Shown: piece by piece, positions 58,354-64,000 of the stretch
How the letters are laid out: each line of letters starts with the position of its first letter
How positions within the stretch are numbered: the stretch's first letter is position 1
Assembly (NCBI RefSeq): GCF_030268685.1
Contig: NZ_BSRQ01000024.1
Span: forward strand, 1-64,000
DNA length: 64,000 nucleotides
Direction: 5' to 3'
Source of the DNA: Microtetraspora sp. NBRC 13810
GTDB taxonomy: Bacteria; Actinomycetota; Actinomycetes; Streptosporangiales; Streptosporangiaceae
Translations under genes and position numbers: made by a program
The notes under the pieces: model-generated
The model's database searches: none
What the model was told of the DNA's origin: nothing
The model's input: the letters and a program-made list of their open reading frames with translations, nothing else

Positions 58354-59601
58354 TCAGCTCGTCACCGCGCACCGCCCGCGGTCCCGGCTGACCGGCCCGT
58401 CCGCGTTCGGGCGGATGTCGAAGTCGAAGATCGCGGTGGGCAGGTAGAGCGAGCAGCACGCGTTCGGGATGTCCACGATGCCGCTGACCCTGCCCTCGAT
58501 CGGCGCGCTGCCGAGCAGCAGGTAAGCCTGCTCTCCGGTGTAGCCCCACTTCTTCAGGTACTCGACCGCGTTCAGGCACGCCCTGCGGTAGGCGACGGTC
58601 GCGTCCAGGTAGTGGTTCGTGTCGGTCTCGTGGTCGACGGAGAGCCCGATGAAGGACAGGAACTCGGAGTAGCGCGGCTCCACGTTGCCCGGCATGAAGA
58701 TCGGGTTGGTGGTGACACCGTACTTCTCCATGCCGCCCTTGATCAGGTCCACGTGGAAGTCGATGAAACCGCCCATCTCGATCGCCCCGCAGAAGGTGAT
58801 CTCGCCGTCGCCCTGGCTGAAGTGCAGGTCGCCGCCGGACAGCTTGGCGTCCTTGACGAAGACGGGGTAGAAGACCCGGGCGCCGCGGGTGAAGTTCTTG
58901 ATGTCCTGGTTGCCGCCGTTCTCCCGGCCGGGGACGGTACGGGCGCCCTCGGCGGCGATCCGCCGGGCGAGTTCGCCGTCGGCGGTGCCGGTGACGGCGT
59001 TCTCCGGCAGCGGCGGCAGGCCGAGCGGCGGGACCCGGTCCGGGTCGGTGTCGATGAGCGCCTGCTCGCGGCGGTTCCACCGGTCGAGCAGTTCGGCCGA
59101 CGGCGCGGTGCCGAACAGGCCGGGGTGGGTGATGCCGGTGAACCGGACGCCCGGCAGGTGGCGGGAGGTGGCGACCTGGCCGTGGAAGTCCCAGACGGCC
59201 TTGTAGGAGTCCGGGAAGTGGTCGGTCAGGAAGCCGCCGCCGTTCTCCCTGGCGAAGACGCCGGTGTAGCCCCAGCCCTGCCCGGCCGCGTCCCCCACCT
59301 GCTGGGGGACCGGGCCGATGTCGAGGATGTCGACGATCAGCAGGTCGCCGGGCTCGGCGCCCTCCACCCCGATGGGCCCGCTCAGCATGTGCGGCAGCGA
59401 GAGGTCGATGTCCCGCACGTCGTTGGCCGAGTCGTTGTTCCCGATCTGGGAGTCCGTCCAGTCCCGGCACTCCAGCCGGAACTCGTCCCCGGGCCGCACC
59501 ATGTCGGCCACCGGGATGTCGGGGTGCCAGCGGTTGTGCCCCGGCACCTTCTGGTCGCGCATGGACTTCGACTGGTCGATGCTGAAGATCAGGTTCGGCA
59601 T
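58354..59601 (-). CDS. fmdA: Formamidase/acetamidase
   Basis: FmdA_AmdA-family amidase of 415 aa that hydrolyses formamide or short amides to ammonia and acid. It begins PNLIFSIDQSKSMRDQKVPG and shows HNRWHPDIPVADMVRPGDEF, then IGVEGAEPGDLLIVDILDIG, GGNQDIKNFTRGARVFYPVF, LHFSQGDGEITFCGAIEMGG and DIPNACCSLYLPTAIFDFDI, all signatures of Methylophilus-type formamidase. It sits downstream of fmdB and the AmiS/UreI channel on the same strand, a standard amide-utilisation cluster for nitrogen supply. Confidence 0.93.
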   Translation of the reverse strand: MPNLIFSIDQSKSMRDQKVPGHNRWHPDIPVADMVRPGDEFRLECRDWTDSQIGNNDSANDVRDIDLSLPHMLSGPIGVEGAEPGDLLIVDILDIGPVPQQVGDAAGQGWGYTGVFARENGGGFLTDHFPDSYKAVWDFHGQVATSRHLPGVRFTGITHPGLFGTAPSAELLDRWNRREQALIDTDPDRVPPLGLPPLPENAVTGTADGELARRIAAEGARTVPGRENGGNQDIKNFTRGARVFYPVFVKDAKLSGGDLHFSQGDGEITFCGAIEMGGFIDFHVDLIKGGMEKYGVTTNPIFMPGNVEPRYSEFLSFIGLSVDHETDTNHYLDATVAYRRACLNAVEYLKKWGYTGEQAYLLLGSAPIEGRVSGIVDIPNACCSLYLPTAIFDFDIRPNADGPVSRDRGRCAVTS

Positions 59602-59668
59602 GACGATGGCCTTTCTCGGGTGGTGACCTCGGGTGGTGGCCCCGGGGTTGACCTCGGGTGTGCCGGGA

Positions 59669-60334
59669 CTAGGTCCAGTGGCGCTGCTCCCTTCTCGCGT
59701 CCCCGGTCGCGTCCCCGGTCGCGGGCTCGGGCTCCCGGGCGACGGGGATGGGCGCCTGGGTGAGCTGCCACAGGGCGACGAACGCCACCAGGCCGAAGAT
59801 GCCGAGGAAGGTCGCGATCACGCCGGTCCGCACCCACGTCCCGGTGAGCATCATGAACGCCGGGATCGCCCCGGTGACCCAGCCCTCGATGGCCGTCACC
59901 CAGCCGGTGTAGTGGGTGATCCACGCCTGCTTGAGTCCCAGCAGCACGAAGAAGAGGAACCACAGGAAGGACCAGTAGAGCCAGATGACGCCGAGCCCGG
60001 GGTCGCGCAGGATGCGGAAGTTCGCGTACGAGTAGCCGATCGCCATGATCGACACGAACAGCGAGAAGTAGCCGACGCCGGTGCTGTCGATCCCGGTGAG
60101 CAGGTTGATCCCGACGTAGAGATAGGTGAAGGCGAAGAGGTAGAGCCCGGAGGCGCCGAGGATCTGCGCGGTGTTCCCGGGGTTGGAGACGATGATCACG
60201 GTGGGTGTGATCATCTGGAGGACGCCCACGAAGAGGTTGAGTAGGGCCGCCGCGCGGGGTTCGACCCTGCCGAGGAGCATCAGGCCGTTGATGAAGAGCA
60301 CCGCGCCGACGTAGAGCAGTCCGACGGATCCCAT
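59669..60334 (-). CDS. AmiS/UreI-family amide/urea channel
   Basis: Membrane channel of 221 aa with six to seven hydrophobic segments, beginning GSVGLLYVGAVLFINGLMLL. Family text includes LLNLFVGVLQMITPTVIIV, YLFAFTYLYVGINLLTGID, GVIWLYWSFLWFLFFVLLG and AWITHYTGWVTAIEGWVTGA. AmiS/UreI proteins are proton-gated or passive channels for short amides and urea. It directly precedes fmdA, which it would feed. ATG 60334 is preferred because GAGGGG lies about 9 bp upstream and family members start here; a GTG at 60343 is the alternative. Confidence 0.92.
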   Translation of the reverse strand: MGSVGLLYVGAVLFINGLMLLGRVEPRAAALLNLFVGVLQMITPTVIIVSNPGNTAQILGASGLYLFAFTYLYVGINLLTGIDSTGVGYFSLFVSIMAIGYSYANFRILRDPGLGVIWLYWSFLWFLFFVLLGLKQAWITHYTGWVTAIEGWVTGAIPAFMMLTGTWVRTGVIATFLGIFGLVAFVALWQLTQAPIPVAREPEPATGDATGDARREQRHWT

Positions 60335-60361
60335 CTGGGGCACCCCCTCGTGCCGTGGGCG

Positions 60362-60628
60362 TCAGGGCCGGGGCAGGCGGGCCGCCGCCGGATGCGGTCG
60401 CCGCTTCCTGACGGGCGGCGGGCCGACCACGTCGGGCGCCTCCCGGCTGCGCTCCTCCCGCTCCCGCGCCGCCGCCGTGCCCGGGGACGTCCGGGCGAGG
60501 TGCGGCGCGGAGAAGACGCGGCGGGCGGGACGGCGGCAGGCCGGGCAGTCCCGGCTCTCGGGCGCGGTCCCGATCGGCAGTCGCACCTCGAAACACCCGC
60601 ACCCCGGGCAGCGGTACTCGTACGTCAC
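60362..60628 (-). CDS. FmdB-type zinc-ribbon protein
   Basis: Small zinc-ribbon regulator of 88 aa from a GTG. The N-terminus reads TYEYRCPGCGCFEVRLPIG with a second pair CPACRRPARRVFS, that is C-x2-C...C-x2-C, as in FmdB proteins. The C-terminal half is Arg/Pro-rich and disordered. FmdB genes accompany formamidase and are thought to be regulatory. It is the first gene of the fmdB-amiS-fmdA-MBL operon, with 27 bp to the channel gene. The promoter region (about 60629-60745) is AT-richer than the surroundings. Confidence 0.88.
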   Translation of the reverse strand: MTYEYRCPGCGCFEVRLPIGTAPESRDCPACRRPARRVFSAPHLARTSPGTAAAREREERSREAPDVVGPPPVRKRRPHPAAARLPRP

Positions 60629-60745
60629 CCCGGCACCCCCCAGCGGAAGGAAAGCGTGACCTTCCCTCTCGACCATAAAGAGCGGCAAAGCTAAGCAACT
60701 ATGCCTTTTGCGCTGCTCCAGCGACATTTGCCGCAGATTTGGCCG

Positions 60746-61246
60746 TCAGCGGCGGTCGCTCCGCTCGTCGCTTAGCGGGGGGACGGTCTCGCCGACGAGG
60801 AGTTCGAGCACCGGGACGGCGGCGTAGAGGATCTCCCGCTGGTCCGGGGTGAGCAGGTCGAGGCGCCGGGTGAGCAGGGCGGACCGCTCGCGCCGTACGC
60901 GGTTGAGCGTGTCCCGGCCGGCCGCGGTGGCCGTGAGCTGGAACGATCTGCCGTCGTGCAGGTCGGGCTCCTTGCCGACCAGGCCGGCCTCCTTCAGCGG
61001 GGCGATGGTGCGGATCATCGACGGGGCCGCGACGCCCTCCAGCGCGGCCAGCTCGCTCAGCCGGAGCGGGCCGTACTGGTCGATCCTGGCCAGCGCGGAG
61101 AGCTGGGCCATGGTGAGGTCCTGCTCGCTGGACGCCTGGACCATCTGGCGGTGCAACCTGGTGATCACCAGGCGGAGTCGGCCGATCGCCGCGTGGTCGA
61201 GCCCTTCCGACGGCTCCCGGGTCCGCTGCCCGGCACGCTCGGTCAT
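60746..61246 (-). CDS. MarR-family transcriptional regulator
   Basis: MarR protein of 166 aa. Winged-helix features: LTMAQLSALARIDQYGPLRL, SELAALEGVAAPSMIRTIAP with the recognition helix, and the wing LHDGRSFQLTATAAGR. The dimerisation helices lie at both ends. It lies 24 bp downstream of the MFS transporter on the same strand, and a 22-bp palindrome lies upstream of that transporter, so an autorepressed MFS-MarR operon is likely. Its DNA-binding core resembles that of the MarR protein at 951, which also pairs with an MFS pump. Confidence 0.9.
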   Translation of the reverse strand: MTERAGQRTREPSEGLDHAAIGRLRLVITRLHRQMVQASSEQDLTMAQLSALARIDQYGPLRLSELAALEGVAAPSMIRTIAPLKEAGLVGKEPDLHDGRSFQLTATAAGRDTLNRVRRERSALLTRRLDLLTPDQREILYAAVPVLELLVGETVPPLSDERSDRR

Positions 61247-61270
61247 GATCTCCTCCGGCTCCTCACCTGA

Positions 61271-63016
61271 TCACCCCACGCGCGCGGGATCCGCCTCCAC
61301 GCTATCCGGTCGCCGCATCGTAGCGCCGCGCCCGCGGACGAGAGTGGCGACCGCGGCGACCAGGGACATCACGATCGCCAGCCAGAAGACCACCACCAGG
61401 CCGCTGTGGAACGGCCCGGAGATGAGGTGGGGGAAGAACTCCCGCCCGGTCAGGGTCGCCGCGTTGGCCGCGGGGAGCCGGCTCAGCGTGTGCGGGCCGA
61501 GCAACTGCTGGATCGGGTTATAGCCGAGGAACGCGGCGAACAGGGTGCCCACCGGCGGCAGCCCGGCGATCGCCTGCGCGGACGCGGCGGGCACGCCCTG
61601 GGCGGTGAGCCCGGTGCTGAGCGTCTGCGGCAGCGACCCGGCGAGCCCGGCCACCATCAGCGAGAAGAACACGCCGATCGACAGCACCATGCCGGCGTTC
61701 TGGAAGGTGGCCCGCATGCCGGAGGCGGCCCCGCGCGCCTCGGAAGGCACGCTGGACATGATCAGGGACGTGTTCGGCGCCGCGTACAGGCCGCCGCTCA
61801 GGCCATTGAGGAAGATCAGGAAGGCGAACCAGCCGTAGCCGAAGTCGGTCGGCAGCAGCAACAGCCCGAGGAAGGACACCGCCATGAGCACGAGGCCGGC
61901 GGCGGCGAACATCCGCGCGCCCAGCCGGTCCGACAGGTGGCCGGCCAGCGGCCCGGCGGCGAGGAAGCCGATGGTCAGCGGGATCAGGTAGATGCCGGCC
62001 CACAGCGGCGTGTCCACGTAGTCGAAGCCGTGCAGCGGCAGCCAGATGCCCTGCAGCCAGATGATCAGCATGAACTGGAGGCCGCCGCGCGCGATCGAGC
62101 CGAGCAGGGTGGCCGCGTTGTTCCCGGCGAAGACGACGTTCCGGAACAGCCGCAGCGGGAACATCGGCTCCGCGATCCTGCTCTCGATCAGGCAGAAGAT
62201 CGCGAGCACGGCGACGCCGCCGACCAGACCGGCGAGGACCCAGGGGTTCGTCCAGCCCATGGTGTGCCCGCCGTACGGCTGGATGCCGTACGTGATGCCG
62301 GCGAGCAGCGCGGTCAGGCCGACGGCGAAGGTGATGTTGCCCCACCAGTCGATCCTGGACGGGGTGCGGATGCCGGTGTCGTGCAGGGAGCGGTAGGCCC
62401 AGATGGTGCCGGCGATGCCGATGGGCACGTTGATCCAGAAGATCGACCGCCAGTTCCACTCGGCGAGCAGGCCGCCGAGCACCAGGCCGATGAAGGAGCC
62501 CGCGATGCCGGCCACGATGTTGACGCCGAGCGCCATGCCGCGCTGCCTGGCCGGGAAGGCGTCCGTGATGATCGCCGCCGAGTTGGCCATCAGCATCGAG
62601 CCGCCGATCGCCTGGACCACCCGCCACAGGATCAGCCAGAGCGCCCCCGCGCCGCCGCCGAACGGGTCGAGGGAGAGCAGCACGGAGACCACGGTGAAGA
62701 TGAGGAACCCGGCGTTGTAGATCCTGGTCCGGCCGTACATGTCGCCGAGGCGGCCGAGGCTCACCACCAGTACGGCGGTGACCAGCATGTATCCCATCAG
62801 CATCCACAGCAGGTAGCTGACGTTGCCCGGCTGGAGGGGGTCGAGCCGGATGCCGTTGAAGATCGCGGGCAGCGAGATCAGCACGATCGAGCTGTTGATC
62901 GTCGCGATCAGCATGCCCAGCGTCGTGTTCGACAGGGCCACCCACTTGTAGCGGGGGTGGCCGGGGCTGATCCGCGCCCGGCCTCTCCCGCGCCCCGCTG
63001 TGCCTTCGGCCCCCAT
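61271..63016 (-). CDS. MFS transporter (DHA2/EmrB-QacA type)
   Basis: Drug:H+ antiporter of 581 aa with about 14 membrane segments, the DHA2 class. Motif A occurs as [17 protein letters not shown], and the antiporter motif C region as [37 protein letters not shown] is the classic EmrB/QacA phrase. The second half carries [15 protein letters not shown] long loop near [17 protein letters not shown] lies before the final helix. It is transcribed with the downstream marR. The ATG at 63016 has GGGGG about 12 bp upstream. Substrates are probably toxic hydrophobic compounds. Confidence 0.92.
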   Translation of the reverse strand: MGAEGTAGRGRGRARISPGHPRYKWVALSNTTLGMLIATINSSIVLISLPAIFNGIRLDPLQPGNVSYLLWMLMGYMLVTAVLVVSLGRLGDMYGRTRIYNAGFLIFTVVSVLLSLDPFGGGAGALWLILWRVVQAIGGSMLMANSAAIITDAFPARQRGMALGVNIVAGIAGSFIGLVLGGLLAEWNWRSIFWINVPIGIAGTIWAYRSLHDTGIRTPSRIDWWGNITFAVGLTALLAGITYGIQPYGGHTMGWTNPWVLAGLVGGVAVLAIFCLIESRIAEPMFPLRLFRNVVFAGNNAATLLGSIARGGLQFMLIIWLQGIWLPLHGFDYVDTPLWAGIYLIPLTIGFLAAGPLAGHLSDRLGARMFAAAGLVLMAVSFLGLLLLPTDFGYGWFAFLIFLNGLSGGLYAAPNTSLIMSSVPSEARGAASGMRATFQNAGMVLSIGVFFSLMVAGLAGSLPQTLSTGLTAQGVPAASAQAIAGLPPVGTLFAAFLGYNPIQQLLGPHTLSRLPAANAATLTGREFFPHLISGPFHSGLVVVFWLAIVMSLVAAVATLVRGRGATMRRPDSVEADPARVG

Positions 63017-63035
63017 CTGCCATCCCCCACAGATC

Positions 63036-63057
63036 AGTTACTTGACATCAACTAACT
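63036..63057. promoter_or_regulatory. 22-bp MarR-type operator palindrome
   Basis: Near-perfect palindrome with arms AGTTACTTGA (63036-63045) and TCAACTAACT (63048-63057); only one symmetric pair of each arm and the central two bases break the symmetry. It lies 20 bp upstream of the MFS start on the minus strand, overlapping its promoter. It is the likely binding site of the co-transcribed MarR. Confidence 0.7.
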
Positions 63058-63257
63058 ATATGACCGGGATGGCCGACATGGCGGGGCAGAGGAGGTCGAA
63101 CCGCAAACTGTGACCGTTTTTGCATACTTTCTGTTTCTTTGTCCTTCTTGAGGGCACTGGGGGGCTTGATGTACGGGAGCTCAGGGACTCCCTCCACTAC
63201 GGAAGGACTTGCGGACGCTTCGCGGGTCGAGGCGGGCCGGGGTGAGGAGCGATAACG

Positions 63258-63707
63258 ATGAAAGATCGGACCCGGGTGGCGCTGGCGGTCGCCGCCGGAT
63301 ACCTCATCGGGCGCCGACGCAGGTCGCGCGGCGAGGGCGGCCTGTTGTCGGAGAAGCTCAAGGGGCTCGGCGCCACTTCGGAGCTGGGGAATCTCACGGG
63401 CCGCATTCGCGGCGATCTGCTGGAGATCGGCAAGGCCGCCGCCGTGGCGGCGACGAGCAGGCAGATCGACTCGCTCAGCAACAAGCTGCACGACCGGGCC
63501 GAGTCGCTGCGCTCACCGGGCAAGCGGGCCGCTCCCGAGGATGAGGAGTCCTACGAGGAGGAGCCCTACGACGAGGAGGACCTCGAAGAGGAGTACGACG
63601 AGGACTTCGAGGAGGAGCCCGAGGAGCGTCCCCGCCGGGAACGGCCGCGCCGGGAGCCCGCGGCACGGCAGCAGCGGTCCGACAGCCCGGTCCGCAGGCG
63701 CAGATGA
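63258..63707 (+). CDS. Charged protein, possibly gas-vesicle or envelope associated
   Basis: Protein of 149 aa. It begins MKDRTRVALAVAAGYLIGRR, a short amphipathic/membrane-touching helix followed by an Arg cluster. The middle is helical (GDLLEIGKAAAVAATSRQID). The C-terminal half is extremely acidic (runs of Glu/Asp/Tyr at about 95-125) and ends Arg/Pro-rich. Proteins starting this way occur near gas-vesicle genes in actinomycetes, often mislabelled DNA primase; that link is from memory and needs support from the sequence to the right. GAGGAG lies 8 bp before the ATG. A TVKD-repeat gene follows after 34 bp. Confidence 0.7.
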   Translation: MKDRTRVALAVAAGYLIGRRRRSRGEGGLLSEKLKGLGATSELGNLTGRIRGDLLEIGKAAAVAATSRQIDSLSNKLHDRAESLRSPGKRAAPEDEESYEEEPYDEEDLEEEYDEDFEEEPEERPRRERPRREPAARQQRSDSPVRRRR

Positions 63708-63741
63708 ACCCGATGGACATGGATGCCAGGAGGTGAAGGAC

Positions 63742-64000
63742 GTGAAGAACGCCGTACGGGACACCGTGACAGGCGCTGCGACGAAGACCGTGAGAGAGAC
63801 GGTGACGGGCGGCGTGCAGGGCACCGTGAGGAACACCGTGAAAGGCACGGTGAAGGACACGGTGCGGGACACCGTCAAGGACACCATCAAGGACACCGTC
63901 AAGGACACCGTGAAGGACACCGTGAAGGACACCGTCAAAGGCACCGTGAAGGACACCGTGGCCGGTCCTTTGAAGGACCAGATCACCGGCCGGCTCACCC
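63742..64000 (+). CDS. TVKD tetrapeptide-repeat protein, 5' part
   Basis: Gene running off the right edge; 86 codons are visible from GTG 63742, which has AGGAGGT 7 bp upstream. The text is a ladder of tetrapeptides T-V-(K/R)-(D/G/N/E): it opens KNAVRDTVTGAATKTVRE, becomes almost perfect KDTVKDTV repeats at residues about 38-72, then changes to AGPLKDQITGRLT. At DNA level this is a degenerate 12-bp tandem repeat (63820-63960). An extended charged/hydrophobic helix or beta-roll is likely. In actinomycetes such repeats can precede SRPBCC or gas-vesicle-type domains, but the rest of the protein is not visible. Confidence 0.65.
   Translation, partial: MKNAVRDTVTGAATKTVRETVTGGVQGTVRNTVKGTVKDTVRDTVKDTIKDTVKDTVKDTVKDTVKGTVKDTVAGPLKDQITGRLT

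Overview
High-GC actinobacterial chromosome segment. GC-rich codon use, many GTG starts, an HrdB-type sigma factor, WXG100-like and FhuF-like proteins, and actinobacterial MacAB-like efflux genes all fit the order Streptosporangiales (Nonomuraea/Streptosporangium-like). That placement is an inference from gene content and was not tested by alignment. No tRNA, rRNA, CRISPR array, prophage or intact insertion sequence was seen.

Layout. 1-720: a decayed RHS remnant and a 3'-truncated NUDIX gene meeting tail to tail. 931-3327: MarR regulator, MFS exporter, thpR RNA phosphodiesterase and a tiny membrane peptide. 3355-7202: aldo/keto reductase, an exported propeller-like protein, a small conserved protein and an LhgO-type oxidase. 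7229-9869: first OmpR/histidine-kinase pair and a cupin. 9870-10398: gene-free, repeat-rich DNA. 10399-12949: TetR regulator divergent from a DrrAB-type ABC exporter, with three 18-bp operator-like repeats between them. 13036-21743: an efflux/envelope-sensing block with two divergent HlyD-type adaptors (one split by about 290 low-complexity residues), a MacB-like ATPase and permease, a DUF5666-like membrane protein, a second two-component system and a Cys-motif lipoprotein.

21775-25490: CBS protein, two small exported proteins sharing a C-x5-C-x-I-x-Q-K motif, and an SPFH/NfeD membrane pair. 25619-30289: homogentisate catabolism (hmgA, an unassigned gene, fahA) with a flavin oxidase upstream. 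30447-32501: two exported proteins. 32594-34095: lower-GC cassette with a 38-aa Lys/Asp/Pro-rich peptide translationally coupled to an isoaspartyl-methyltransferase-like enzyme, followed by a gene with an in-frame TGA; this is the best candidate here for an undescribed (RiPP-like) system. 34535-40783: AlkA glycosylase, EF-hand protein, GH13 enzyme, a LigD-type phosphoesterase fused to a dead ligase domain, a methyltransferase and a flavin monooxygenase. 40965-45745: HrdB-like sigma factor, AraC regulator, GH78 rhamnosidase. 45841-50013: SRPBCC protein, amidohydrolase, FhuF-like protein, acyl-CoA ligase. 50178-53675: a WXG100-like three-gene cluster and an exported beta-type protein. 53822-54569: membrane protein and winged-helix regulator under two palindromic operators. 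54732-63016: NUDIX, methyltransferase, truncated phytase-like esterase, formamide/acetamide utilisation cluster, and an MFS-MarR operon with its own palindrome. 63258-64000: a charged protein and the start of a TVKD tetrapeptide-repeat protein.

Common themes are exporters with their own local repressors (MarR, TetR, MarR), envelope sensing through two paralogous two-component systems, many exported proteins of unknown function, and several fresh gene-decay events. All functions come from motif recognition by eye; no database search was run.
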